Numbered from the stretch's first letter, positions 35,219 through 43,091 are shown. The stretch: DNA of 64,000 nucleotides from Actinoallomurus sp963823735 (GCA_963823735.1 CAWGMO010000001.1:868001-932000); one strand, 5' to 3'. A program made the numbers and translations. The notes: a model not told the origin generated them from the letters alone.

Positions 35219-35344
35219 ATGCGCATCGATCGGCTGGATCATCTCGTTCCGACCGTCGCCGACCTCGACGTCACGGTGGGCTTCCACACCCGGGTCGAGC
35301 GTACGGGCGCCACCGGGACGATCCGCAGCGTCCACTCCGCATGA
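35219..35344 (+). pseudogene. VOC/glyoxalase-family remnant with internal deletion
   Basis: The 41-codon frame starts MRIDRLDHLVPTVADLDVTV, the usual start of VOC (glyoxalase-fold) proteins, then jumps to RTGATGTIRSVHSA, which resembles the family's C-terminal strand. The middle ~70 residues are missing and the metal-site residues with them. The stop overlaps the start of the DUF3291 gene (ATGA). It reads as a deletion remnant; a functional microprotein is less likely. Confidence 0.6.
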
Positions 35345-35823
35345 GCCCGCAGCTCGCGCAGGTCAACGTCGCGCGGATGCGATTCCCCGCCGGCTCGGCG
35401 GAGCTGGCGGAGTTCGTCGGGGCGCTGGAGCGGATCAACCTCCTCGCCGAACGCTCGCCCGGCTTCGTGTGGCGCTACGACGAAGGTCATCTCAACGGTG
35501 CCGAGCTCGTCGGCGACGCGCGGGTCGTCGTGAACGTCTCGGTCTGGGAGTGCTACGCCGCGCTGCACGCCTACGTCTACCGGAGCGCGCACGGAGGGTT
35601 CGTGCGGCGCCGTACGGAATGGTGCGAAGCGCCGTCTGGCCCGACGACCGCGCTCTGGTGGGTACGAGCCGGGCACCGGCCGACGCCGGCCGAGGCCCTG
35701 GCCCGTCATCGTCACCTCCTGGCGTACGGGCCGACGCCCCAGGCGTTCGGCGTCCGCACCCGTTTCACCCCCGACGGCCGCCGCGAGGCGCCGCGCCGCC
35801 GTCAGTCGTCGATCGCCTGGTAG
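35341..35823 (+). CDS. DUF3291 domain protein
   Basis: 160 residues beginning MSPQLAQVNVARMRFP and containing ELAEFVGALERINLLAERSP-GFVWR, the DUF3291 signature (a dimeric alpha/beta-barrel related to antibiotic monooxygenase folds). Function unknown. It is coupled to the VOC remnant upstream and overlaps the convergent serine hydrolase gene by 22 bases. Confidence 0.87.
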   Translation: MSPQLAQVNVARMRFPAGSAELAEFVGALERINLLAERSPGFVWRYDEGHLNGAELVGDARVVVNVSVWECYAALHAYVYRSAHGGFVRRRTEWCEAPSGPTTALWWVRAGHRPTPAEALARHRHLLAYGPTPQAFGVRTRFTPDGRREAPRRRQSSIAW

Positions 35824-37001
35824 GCCAGGGTCCAGAAGTCGTCGAACACCAGCTCCGGCTCCGGCGAGCCCACCAGCCGCTGCGTCAGCAGGACCCCGAT
35901 CAGCTCCTCCGACGGGTCCGTGTAACCGCTCGTGCCGGTGCCGCCCGCCCAGCCGAAGCGTCCCGGACTGACCGAGACGCCGGTACGCCGGAGCGCGACG
36001 GACACGCCGAACCCCCAGCCGTGGTCGTCACCGAGGAACACCGGAGCGCTCGCCCGCTGCTCCGCCGTGAGCTGGTCGGTCGTCATGACCTGGACCGACG
36101 GCCGCGACAGGACGCGCCCGCCGTCGTACCGGCCCTGGTCCAGCAGCATCTGGCAGAAGACGAGGTAGTCGTGGGCCGTCGAGACGAGGCCGCCTCCGCC
36201 GGAGGGGAAGGCGGGCGGGGAGCTCCACTGGCTCCCGTTCGGATCGTCCGCGACCGCGAGGGTGCCGGGCTCGTCGCCGTTCCCGTACAGGGTCGGCAGC
36301 CGGTGCAGCTTCTCGGCCGGTACGTGGAAGCCGGTGTCCACCATCCCGAGCGGCTCGAAGATCCGCTCGCGGAGGAAGCCCTCCAGGCTCTGGCCCGTGG
36401 CCCGCGCGATCAGCACGCCGAGGACATCGGACCCGACGTGGTACATCCACCCTTCGCCCGGCTGGTGGAGCAGCGGCAGGGTGCCGAGGCTCGCCATCCA
36501 CTCGTCCGGTGTGAGCGACGCCGGGAACGGGCTCGGCATGCAGCCGGAGTCCTCCAGCACCTTCTGGATCGGGTACGCGCCGGGCGCGGCCATCACCGGT
36601 CCCATCCCGAGGCGGAACGTCAGCAGGTCGCGCAGGGTGATCGCGCGCTTCGCCGGCACCGTGTCCTCGACCGGGCCGTCGAGCCGGCGCAGCACCCTGC
36701 GGTCGGCCAGCTCGGGCAGGAGGTCGTCGACCCGGTGGTCCAGGCGCAGCACGCACTCCTCGACCAGGACCATCGCCGCGGCGGCCACGATCGGCTTGGT
36801 CAGCGACGCGAGACGGAAGATCGAGTCGGTGCTCATCGGACGGTCGCCGCCGACGTCCATCGTGCCGATCGCGCCGCAGTGCACCTCACCCCGGCGGCTG
36901 ACCGCGGCGACGAGACCGGGCATCGCGCCGCTCTCGACATGGCGGCCCAGCACCTCGTGCATGCGGCCGAGCCGCTCGTTCGACAGCCCGCTACCGCTCA
37001 A
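35802..37001 (-). CDS. Serine hydrolase, class C beta-lactamase fold
   Basis: 399 residues with the SxxK motif in FRLASLTKPIVAAA, a tyrosine motif near GWMYHVGSDVLG, and a glycine-rich FGWAGGTGTSGY strand in place of KTG. These features mark the beta-lactamase-related esterase/D-aminopeptidase family. No signal peptide, so it is probably an intracellular esterase, not a resistance enzyme. The start overlaps the DUF899 gene stop by 4 bases. Confidence 0.9.
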   Translation of the reverse strand: MSGSGLSNERLGRMHEVLGRHVESGAMPGLVAAVSRRGEVHCGAIGTMDVGGDRPMSTDSIFRLASLTKPIVAAAAMVLVEECVLRLDHRVDDLLPELADRRVLRRLDGPVEDTVPAKRAITLRDLLTFRLGMGPVMAAPGAYPIQKVLEDSGCMPSPFPASLTPDEWMASLGTLPLLHQPGEGWMYHVGSDVLGVLIARATGQSLEGFLRERIFEPLGMVDTGFHVPAEKLHRLPTLYGNGDEPGTLAVADDPNGSQWSSPPAFPSGGGGLVSTAHDYLVFCQMLLDQGRYDGGRVLSRPSVQVMTTDQLTAEQRASAPVFLGDDHGWGFGVSVALRRTGVSVSPGRFGWAGGTGTSGYTDPSEELIGVLLTQRLVGSPEPELVFDDFWTLAYQAIDD

Positions 37002-37726
37002 CGGCCCGCCTCCTCGTACTCGTCGTGCCGGCGCACCCAGCCCATGAACGGCCCGTCGGCACGGCCCGGCGGCATCTCCCAGTCCTCCTGGCGGCCGAGC
37101 GCCGTAAGGTCGAGCCAGTTGTACGTGCCGAGCAGCAGATCGCCGCCGCGCGCGTACGACGAGTAGGTGTGGAAGACCGAGCCGCCGTCACGGAGGAACA
37201 CGCTCGTACCGGGCGCCTCCCCGGGCTCGCCGGGTTCCTCGACCGGCTCGAAGTTGTACTCGACCGGCGCGACGGAGGCGTCCAGCGAGACGTGGTAGTC
37301 GTAGTTGAAGTCGCCGCCGAACGAGGAGTACCAGGGGAAGGTCCACCCCATCCGCGCCTTGTACGCCTCGATCTTGGCGTACGGCGCGCGGGAGACGACG
37401 GCGAGCGTGGTGCCGCGCGCGTGCAGGTGCGACAGGTGCCCGAGGTTGTCGACCAGGAACGAGCAGCTCGGGCAGCCGGCGTCCCAGTCCGGGCCGAACA
37501 TGAAGTGGTAGACGATCAGCTGCCGCCGCCCCTCGAACAGATCGAGCAGGCTCACCTCGCCGTCCGGGCCCTCGAAGGTGTACTCCTTGCCGACCTCGAC
37601 CATCGGCAGCTCACGGCGCCGTGTGTGCAGCGCGTCGCGCTCCCGAGTGAACCTCTTCTCCTCGGTCAGCAGATCCCTGCGCGCGGCGAGCCACTCGTCC
37701 CGCGACACGACCTTCGGAAGGTCCAT
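36998..37726 (-). CDS. DUF899 family thioredoxin-like protein
   Basis: 242 residues from ATG 37726 with AAGGAG upstream. It has the DUF899 sequence (VSRDEWLAARRDLLTEEKRF, RRELPMVEVGKEYTFEGPDG, MFGPDWDAGCPSCSFLVDNL) with a CPSC redox motif in a thioredoxin-like fold. Likely a redox-active protein of unknown partner. In an operon with the serine hydrolase. Confidence 0.93.
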   Translation of the reverse strand: MDLPKVVSRDEWLAARRDLLTEEKRFTRERDALHTRRRELPMVEVGKEYTFEGPDGEVSLLDLFEGRRQLIVYHFMFGPDWDAGCPSCSFLVDNLGHLSHLHARGTTLAVVSRAPYAKIEAYKARMGWTFPWYSSFGGDFNYDYHVSLDASVAPVEYNFEPVEEPGEPGEAPGTSVFLRDGGSVFHTYSSYARGGDLLLGTYNWLDLTALGRQEDWEMPPGRADGPFMGWVRRHDEYEEAGR

Positions 37727-37797
37727 GGCATTCTCCTTGCGTCTCGACTCGTCCAGGGGCAGACCGTACGGCCGCGCGAAACTCATCGGACGTCCAC

Positions 37798-37953
37798 GTG
37801 TCGCCGCGCGCCGGGTTCGCCGCCGTCGCGTACGTACCCGCGTGGCGTACGACGCCGTGGCTCCGCGCCGGCCGGTTCTCGCTGCCACCGGATCGCTTGG
37901 GGACCGCCCACCTGCGTACGCTGGACGTGACCGCCTTCGCCCGCGAGGCGTAG
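37798..37953 (+). other. 51-codon open frame, possible C-terminal gene remnant
   Basis: From GTG 37798 the frame reads a well-composed segment (VAYVPAWRTTPWLRAGRF, then DRLGTAHLRTLDVTAFAREA) to TAG. It looks like the end of a larger protein with no start or body left. I do not recognise the family. The flanking DNA from 37727 to 37983 has no other gene. Confidence 0.3.
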
Positions 37954-37983
37954 TCCGCCGCCCCCGTGATTGACAGGCCGCCC

Positions 37984-38439
37984 GTGAAAATCATCATTGA
38001 CGACCTCTCCGGCCCGGAGATCGCCGCGTTCCTCGAAGCTCACCTTGAGCACATGCGGTCCCTGACGCCGCTGGAGAGCAAGCACGCCCTCGACCTGGCG
38101 GACCTGCGCGGGCCGGACGTGACCTTCTGGTCGGTGTACGACGGCGACGCTCTGGTGGGCTGCGGCGCGCTCAAGCGCCTCGACGCCACGCACGCCGAGG
38201 TGAAGTCGATGCGCACGGATCCGGCGCGCATCCGAAGCGGGATCGCGTCGCTGCTGCTGGAGCACATCATCGGGGAGGCGAAGCGAATGGGGTACACCCG
38301 GCTGAGTCTCGAGACCGGCGCGAACGAGCCTTTCGTGGCGGCTCGTTCACTGTATGAGAAGTTCGGCTTCTCCTACACCGAGCCGTTCGCGGATTACACA
38401 GTGGACCCGTGGAGCGCGTACATGACCCGGGAGCTTTAG
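37984..38439 (+). CDS. GNAT-family N-acetyltransferase
   Basis: 151 residues from GTG 37984; GTG 37966 would add six codons and neither has a clear ribosome binding site. The acetyl-CoA region is SMRTDPARIRSGIASLLLEH and the C-terminus has LYEKFGFSYTEPFADY. Family resembles YjgM-like acetyltransferases; the substrate is unknown. Confidence 0.88.
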   Translation: MKIIIDDLSGPEIAAFLEAHLEHMRSLTPLESKHALDLADLRGPDVTFWSVYDGDALVGCGALKRLDATHAEVKSMRTDPARIRSGIASLLLEHIIGEAKRMGYTRLSLETGANEPFVAARSLYEKFGFSYTEPFADYTVDPWSAYMTREL

Positions 38440-38578
38440 TTGGGGATCCGTTGCCATCTTCTGCGGTCGCATTACGGGCGTGCGGATTCATAAACTAATC
38501 GAGCTGGGACGGGGGGTCTCGACCGGCAAGGCGGGAAACATTTCTACCGCTTTAGCGTCGGCGTAGCTCGAGAGGGAC

Positions 38579-38881
38579 ATGATCGTGAAGAAGAAACTGC
38601 TGACGGTGGCCGCCACCTGCGTCATGGCCGTCAGCGGACTCGTGACCGCCGGCCCGGCCCGTGCCGACATCCTGTGCAACACGACCGAGGATGCCCCGTT
38701 CTACGCCGGCTTCGGGGTGGAGGGCGGCACGTCGTACCTGTTCACCCTGAGTGCCGACCGCGGCTTCCGCGCGAGCGAGAACCTCTACGGCGACACGTAC
38801 AACCGCGAGTGGATCTACGGCCACGGCGCCGAGCACCCGGACCGCGATGGCTGGGTGCTCCGCTCACACACGAGCTGCTGA
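38579..38881 (+). CDS. Small secreted protein, 100 residues
   Basis: From ATG 38579, with GAGAGGG upstream. A Sec signal peptide (MIVKKKLLTVAATCVMAVSG ... ARA-DI) is cut near residue 29. The mature ~70 residues hold two cysteines (ILCNTT and the final SC) and a FRASENLYGDTYNREWIYGH segment. I do not recognise a family. It ends right before a strong terminator. Confidence 0.75.
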   Translation: MIVKKKLLTVAATCVMAVSGLVTAGPARADILCNTTEDAPFYAGFGVEGGTSYLFTLSADRGFRASENLYGDTYNREWIYGHGAEHPDRDGWVLRSHTSC

Positions 38882-38896
38882 GCCTTTTTCCGTGAC

Positions 38897-38927
38897 ACCG
38901 CCGGTGGTTTTACCACCGGCGGTTTTG
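38897..38927. terminator. Intrinsic terminator shared by convergent genes
   Basis: A perfect 12-bp stem (accgccggtggt and complement) with a TTT loop and a downstream T-run. The last codons and stop of the minus-strand hydrolase lie inside it. Confidence 0.88.
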
Positions 38928-39746
38928 TTCGAGAAAGGCGAGGAGTGCGGCGGTGAGTTCGGCCGGTGCATCCTCTTGGACAAGGTGCCCGGCGCCTTCG
39001 ATCGGCACGAATCGCGCGCCCGGGATACAGTCGACGAGTTCCCGCCCTTTCGCCATCGGAATCCAAGCGTCGTCCTCGCCCCAGCACACGAGCGTCGGAA
39101 TGCCGATCCTTTCGTACCGCTCCTGCACTTCGTCGGTGTACGCCTGATCGGCCTGCGCGATCTGCCGGTAGAAAGCCGCCTGCCCGCCTTCACCGAGCCA
39201 CGGCTCGACGAGCTTCTCCAGTACGGCGGGATGCAGGCCGGGACTGCTCGCCGACGTCACGTACTCGCGTACGAGAGCGCCGTGCAGCGCGGGCGGAAGC
39301 TGCTCGAAGACGTCCGAGTTCGCACCGACGAGCCGGAAGAACGGCGATCCCCACGGCGCGAGCGCGACAGGATCGACGAGGGCGAGCGCCCGGTAGCGGG
39401 CGCCGTGCAGGAGATGCGCCCGCAGCGAGACCGCGCCGCCGAAGTCATGCGCGACGACGAACGGTTGTTCCAGGCCCCAGTGCGCGAGGAGTTCCGTGAA
39501 GATCCGACCTTGGGCGGCCAGCGAGACGTCCTGGCCGTCGAACTTCTCAGACTTGCCGTACCCGGGCATGTCCCAGACGAAGACCTGGTGGGATGACGCC
39601 AGCGAGCGCGCGACCGCACGCCAGACGTAGGAGGAGAAGGGCGTACCGTGAAGCAGAACGACCGGCGGGCCGACCTCCCCGAGGCGGCCCCAGCGGACGT
39701 CCCCGGACTCACTACGAAACGTCTCGGCCAACTGCCACTCACTCAC
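38910..39746 (-). CDS. Alpha/beta hydrolase, haloalkane dehalogenase-like (Asp nucleophile)
   Basis: 278 residues. The nucleophile elbow is VVAHDFGGAV, with Asp rather than Ser, as in haloalkane dehalogenases and epoxide hydrolases. The oxyanion motif is LLHGTPFSSYVW, a second acid sits in WGEDDAWIP and the catalytic His in EGAGHLVQEDAP. So it likely acts on a C-halogen or epoxide bond, or a related substrate. The gene ends inside the shared terminator hairpin. Confidence 0.88.
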   Translation of the reverse strand: MSEWQLAETFRSESGDVRWGRLGEVGPPVVLLHGTPFSSYVWRAVARSLASSHQVFVWDMPGYGKSEKFDGQDVSLAAQGRIFTELLAHWGLEQPFVVAHDFGGAVSLRAHLLHGARYRALALVDPVALAPWGSPFFRLVGANSDVFEQLPPALHGALVREYVTSASSPGLHPAVLEKLVEPWLGEGGQAAFYRQIAQADQAYTDEVQERYERIGIPTLVCWGEDDAWIPMAKGRELVDCIPGARFVPIEGAGHLVQEDAPAELTAALLAFLEQNRRW

Positions 39747-39862
39747 GCCGGCTCCCCTCGTCCACGACCTTGATCATGCCGGAACGGGGGGCGAGGGTGT
39801 CCCCGGGGAGGTCAGTGGTTCCAGCCCGGCTCACACCACTCGCGGCAGGCCCTCACCACACC

Positions 39863-39877
39863 GTCACTAGTAGTGAC
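39863..39877 (+). promoter_or_regulatory. Palindrome overlapping a putative promoter
   Basis: GTCACTAGTAGTGAC has seven-base arms around one base. A -35-like TGACTC at its edge and TACGCT about 16 bases later would form a promoter for the small secreted protein gene at 39953. Looks like an operator for a dimeric repressor; inferred. Confidence 0.4.
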
Positions 39878-39952
39878 TCAATGCCCGCCCTCGACTACGC
39901 TGCGTGGTCAATCGTGTGGGATGCCCCCGCACGCGAACCGGAGGAACCGACC

Positions 39953-40156
39953 ATGAAGCGTCTCGCATCCGCCGCCGCGATGGCGGTAGCGGCCTCAAGC
40001 CTCGTTCTCGCCGCCGCACCGGCCAACGCCTCAAGCTTCACGACACGTAAGGCCTGCACCGAGGGCGGCGGCCATGTCGTTCAGACGCACTTCGCCGGCG
40101 GCTACATTCACTCCTGCTCGGGCGGCACGGAGCGCAACAAGATCGTCCGCGACTGA
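39953..40156 (+). CDS. Small secreted protein, 67 residues
   Basis: From ATG 39953, with GGAGGA 7 bases upstream. A Sec signal peptide (MKRLASAAAMAVAASSLVLA, cut after ANA) precedes a 40-residue mature peptide with two cysteines (KACTEGG, IHSCSGG) and a basic end. Family unknown. A palindromic operator candidate precedes its promoter, and a terminator follows at 40223. Confidence 0.7.
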   Translation: MKRLASAAAMAVAASSLVLAAAPANASSFTTRKACTEGGGHVVQTHFAGGYIHSCSGGTERNKIVRD

Positions 40157-40222
40157 GCACTCCCCGCCACCGGCCTACCGCGCCCGCGGCGGGAAGCCGC
40201 TCGTGGCCATAGGCCACACCCG

Positions 40223-40262
40223 GGCGAGGGCGCACTCGATCGAGCGCGCCCTCGCCTTTGTT
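40223..40262 (+). terminator. Terminator after small secreted protein gene
   Basis: An 11-bp perfect stem (ggcgagggcgc / gcgccctcgcc) followed by TTTGTT. Confidence 0.75.
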
Positions 40263-40290
40263 CTGCCACGCCCCTGACTCGGCGGCCCCG

Positions 40291-40554
40291 CGCGACGCAT
40301 CCACGCGGGGAGCTGGGTGGGGGCGCCAGCGCCAGGTCCGCCCGGGCAGGCGGTGCGACGCCGGGGGGTAGGGCGCCAGCGTCGGGTCGTCCGGGCAGAT
40401 GGTGCGGCGCATCCACACGAGCGCCGGGTCGTCCCGGGCGGACGGTGCGGCGCATCCACACCGGGGGATGGCGGGCGCCGGCGCCGGGTCGTCCGAAGAG
40501 ACGGTGCGGCGCACGGGGGGCGGGTCGTCCGGAGAGACGGTGCGATCCGCGCGG
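40291..40554. repeat. GC-rich imperfect repeat tract
   Basis: Five imperfect copies of a unit containing GTCGTCCGGGCAGA and GGTGCGGCGCATCCACAC recur with spacings of about 36 to 59 bases. The region between the terminator at 40223 and the tRNA-Ala terminator has no convincing gene; frames crossing it are repetitive and Arg/Pro-rich. It may be recombined repeats or a degraded element. Confidence 0.6.
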
Positions 40555-40747
40555 AGGCTGGGGCCGCCGAAGCCCTCAGGCTTTCACGGGCCTGGCCTTC
40601 GGCCTGATCGCGAGTGACCGCTGTCGCCCCCTGCGATCCAGTGCGGCGCCAATGTTCGCAGAATCCCTCAAAGCAGCGCCTGGGGATATCGACCGCGCAG
40701 ATCAGACCTCAGGCGTGCTCGCGCCGGTCTCATGGCCCGTCAACGGC

Positions 40748-40784
40748 AGAACGCCCCCGCCCGTGATCTGGGCGGGGGCGTTCT
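40748..40784 (-). terminator. Terminator after tRNA-Ala
   Basis: A perfect 15-bp stem (agaacgcccccgccc and complement) with a 7-base loop lies just downstream of the tRNA on the minus strand. Confidence 0.8.
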
Positions 40785-40787
40785 CGC

Positions 40788-40863
40788 TGGTGGAGCCATG
40801 GGGATTCGAACCCCAGACTTCCTGCTTGCAAAGCAGGCGCTCTGCCAACTGAGCTATGGCCCC
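40788..40863 (-). tRNA. tRNA-Ala (anticodon TGC)
   Basis: 76 bases including an encoded CCA. Acceptor GGGGCCA/TGGCTCC, D arm AGCTCAGTTGGCAGAGC, anticodon stem CCTGC/GCAGG around TTTGCAA, T arm GGGGTTCGAATCCCC. With tRNA-Ile it is the actinobacterial origin tRNA pair, here 6 kb apart. Confidence 0.97.
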
Positions 40864-40879
40864 TCGAAACGACAACAGC

Positions 40880-41593
40880 CTACCGGGGTGCGGGGACTGC
40901 CGCGCTCCTCGGGAGGACGAGGTTCGGAAGATCGGCGATGCTGCCGATCACGTGGGTGGCGCCGGCGGCTTCCAGGCGGGGGCGGTCGTGGGCGCCGGTC
41001 AGGGTGCCGGCGACGATCGAGGCGCCGGCTCGGCGGCCGCTGCGCATGTCGCTGTCGGTGTCGCCGCAGACCGCGATGGCGCGTACGTCGTCGACGTGCA
41101 GGCGGAGGGCCGCGGTGAGGATCATGTCCGGGTACGGGCGGCCGCGGCCGCCGGCGTCGTCCGGGCAGAGCAGCAGGTCGGCGCGTTTCCACCAGCCGAG
41201 CGTGTCGATGACGCGGCCCAGGGTGGCGCGGCCGAAGCCTGTCATCAGGCAGACTTTCACGCCGGACTCGGCGAGGCGGTCGATGGCCTCCTCGGCGCCC
41301 GGGACAGGCTGAAGGCCGGCGCGTTCGATGACCGAGTCGTACGCGCGCTCGAACGAGTGGTTGGCCGCACGCGCACGCGCCTCGTCCGCGAACACCTCAC
41401 GGAAGACGGCCAGCTTCGACTGCCCTCGCGAGGCGTGCACGGTGGTCATGGCACGCCGGTAGGCCTCCGTCCCGGGAACGATTCCTTGTGTCCCCAGGGC
41501 GTCGGTGAAGGCGCGCTCGATCACGCCGCCGTCAGCCACGCTCGTACCGGCGAGGTCAAGGCAGGCGAGCGTGATTCGCGTTGAATCGCCCAC
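40880..41593 (-). CDS. Phosphonatase-like HAD hydrolase
   Basis: 237 residues from GTG 41593 with GGAGGG 7 bases upstream. HAD motif I is LACLDLAGTSVADGG, motif II CLMTGFG, motif III CPDDAGGRGRPYPDM and motif IV CGDTDSDMRSGRRAGA. The DxAGT signature places it with phosphonoacetaldehyde hydrolase-like phosphatases; the substrate is unknown. The upstream frame beyond 41593 is a different reading. Confidence 0.9.
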   Translation of the reverse strand: MGDSTRITLACLDLAGTSVADGGVIERAFTDALGTQGIVPGTEAYRRAMTTVHASRGQSKLAVFREVFADEARARAANHSFERAYDSVIERAGLQPVPGAEEAIDRLAESGVKVCLMTGFGRATLGRVIDTLGWWKRADLLLCPDDAGGRGRPYPDMILTAALRLHVDDVRAIAVCGDTDSDMRSGRRAGASIVAGTLTGAHDRPRLEAAGATHVIGSIADLPNLVLPRSAAVPAPR

Positions 41594-41634
41594 GGATCGC
41601 CCTCCGTGCTCCCCGCCGGTACCGAAGTCGTCTC

Positions 41635-41754
41635 TCAGTTGTCCGCCGAGGTCGCCTCGGTCCACAGGTCGAGCTCGGCCCGGTCCTGCTGGAGCCGACG
41701 CCAGACCGCAAAACCACCGAGGGCGACCAGCGCAAGAACGATGAGTTTCTTCAC
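41635..41754 (-). CDS. DLW-39 family micro-protein
   Basis: Exactly 39 residues: MKKLIVLALVALGGFAVWRR is a membrane-anchor-like start, then LQQDRAELDLWTEATSADN with Asp29-Leu30-Trp31. Start GTG 41754 with AAGGGG 8 bases upstream. Length and the D-L-W triplet match the DLW-39 family of actinobacteria, which sits near the gyrase region. Function unknown. Too short for most gene finders. Confidence 0.82.
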   Translation of the reverse strand: MKKLIVLALVALGGFAVWRRLQQDRAELDLWTEATSADN

Positions 41755-41937
41755 GATGGGACCCCTTCAAAACTTCGACTAGCAGTGCGTATCGCAGCCT
41801 AGCAACCGTTCCGGCACGTCGGGCCGGTTCCCCCGCCGCGTTGTTGATCATCAAGCCTTCCCCCGCGCGCATCCCTCCGGTACGAGCGCACTCCACCGTC
41901 CCACCCCGCCCACCGGACAGCCATCCACATCCACCCC

Positions 41938-42020
41938 TGTGGATAACTATTCGTACGGCCACCCCTCCTGAGCTGCTTCGCCCACGCAACTTTTCTACCT
42001 GCGACATCAAGTTATCCACA
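41938..42020. promoter_or_regulatory. Inverted pair of perfect DnaA boxes
   Basis: TGTGGATAA at 41938-41946 and TTATCCACA at 42012-42020 are perfect DnaA nonamers in opposite orientation, 66 bases apart, in the ~300-base gap between DLW-39 and the XdhC-like gene. Nothing else is seen in the gap apart from this. Confidence 0.55.
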
Positions 42021-42058
42021 GGGGTGTGGATGAAGGAGGGTGGTGTCAGACTGGCGGC

Positions 42059-42586
42059 ATGGCGTACGACAACGAGCATGATCCCGCATGCGCCGTCGCT
42101 CACGGTGAAGCCCCGGCTGCGATCCCGGACCGTACCCTCCTGGCGGTCTTCGCCTCGCCGGTCGCGGCCTACCTCCTGCGGTACGGCGCGGACCTGGGTT
42201 TCCGCGTCATCCTGCTGGAGCCGTCCCCTGACCGCGCCAAGGAGCCCGAGTGGGACGGCACCGAGGTGGTCACCTCCGTACCCGCCGACCTCGACAAGGG
42301 CACGGACGTGATCCTCACCGACCACCACCGCGACGAGATCGGCCCCGTACTACGCGATCTTCTAGCCCGCCCGACCCGGTGGATCGGCATCATGGGCAAT
42401 CCCCGCCATCCCGGCCCGCACATCGAGGCACTGGCACGCCTCGGCGTCCCGGACACCGAGATCGCCCGCGTACACCGGCCGGTCGGCCTCAACATCGGCT
42501 CGCGCACGCCTCCTGAGATCGCGATGGCGACACTCGCCGGCCTCCTGGCCGACCGCAACGGCCGGCCGGGCGGGTTCTCGTTCTGA
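42059..42586 (+). CDS. XdhC-like Rossmann-domain protein
   Basis: 175 residues. The C-terminal region (RPTRWIGIMGNPRHPGPHIE, LARLGVPDTEIARVHRPVGL, NIGSRTPPEIAMATLAGLLA) matches the XdhC Rossmann domain, which helps insert sulfurated molybdenum cofactor into xanthine dehydrogenase. The N-terminal XdhC_CoxI domain is absent and no molybdoenzyme is nearby. The ATG at 42059 has no nearby Shine-Dalgarno. Confidence 0.8.
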   Translation: MAYDNEHDPACAVAHGEAPAAIPDRTLLAVFASPVAAYLLRYGADLGFRVILLEPSPDRAKEPEWDGTEVVTSVPADLDKGTDVILTDHHRDEIGPVLRDLLARPTRWIGIMGNPRHPGPHIEALARLGVPDTEIARVHRPVGLNIGSRTPPEIAMATLAGLLADRNGRPGGFSF

Positions 42587-42833
42587 AAACCCCGATCTTT
42601 CGGGACGCACACTGTGCACAACACGATGCTCGCCGTAACCGGCGCCGCGCTTTTCCGATTGATTCCGCACGCTTTCAGGCATTGCCATCAGCGCTAATTC
42701 ACCTCAAACCCCTGCGCAACAACTGTTCGGCCACGATTCACCCCGGCTCACCTTTGACCTGGCAAGACTCCTGCGAGTAGGACTTGGTGTCAGCCTGTCA
42801 CAGCGCCGCTAGGGCAGATCCTGAGAGTCGCAT

Positions 42834-42858
42834 GTTTAGTCCTCTATGTGAGGGGATG
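42834..42858 (+). promoter_or_regulatory. SigB-type stress promoter candidate
   Basis: GTTT at 42834 and GGGAT at 42853, 15 bases apart, resemble the GNNT-N14-16-GGGTAY promoters read by SigB-like stress sigma factors. They lie 33 bases before the small hydrophobic protein gene, a class often stress-induced. The 42587-42833 stretch shows nothing else. Confidence 0.35.
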
Positions 42859-42890
42859 GTTCAGACTGCGACTCGAAAGGAGAATTTCTA

Positions 42891-43061
42891 ATGGGTATCG
42901 TTATCGCAGTTCTTTTGCTGGCACTTATTCTTGGTGGCGCGGGATTCGCCGTCCACATCCTGTGGTGGCTCGCATTGATCGTGCTGGTCCTGTGGCTGCT
43001 GGGCTTCGTGTTCCGCGGCGCCGGTGCCGGTGGCGGACGTAGCCGCTGGTACAGATGGTAA
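42891..43061 (+). CDS. Small hydrophobic protein (Lmo0937-like)
   Basis: 56 residues from ATG 42891 with AAAGGAG 8 bases upstream. Two short membrane segments (MGIVIAVLLLALILGGAGF and WWLALIVLVLWLLGFVF), then a glycine-rich stretch and RSRWYRW end. This is the layout of small stress-induced hydrophobic proteins in Gram-positives. Low codon bias at the start (GTT ATC GCA GTT) differs from the neighbours. Confidence 0.8.
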   Translation: MGIVIAVLLLALILGGAGFAVHILWWLALIVLVLWLLGFVFRGAGAGGGRSRWYRW

Positions 43062-43091
43062 GCAGGCCCCTGTCACCCTGACAGACCCGAG

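Noticed and set aside
35802..37001. Secreted beta-lactamase
   Set aside because: No signal peptide and the KTG box is replaced by a Gly-rich strand; an intracellular esterase is more likely.
40291..40554. CRISPR array
   Set aside because: Units are degenerate, spacing varies and intervening segments are similar to each other; no cas gene in the window.
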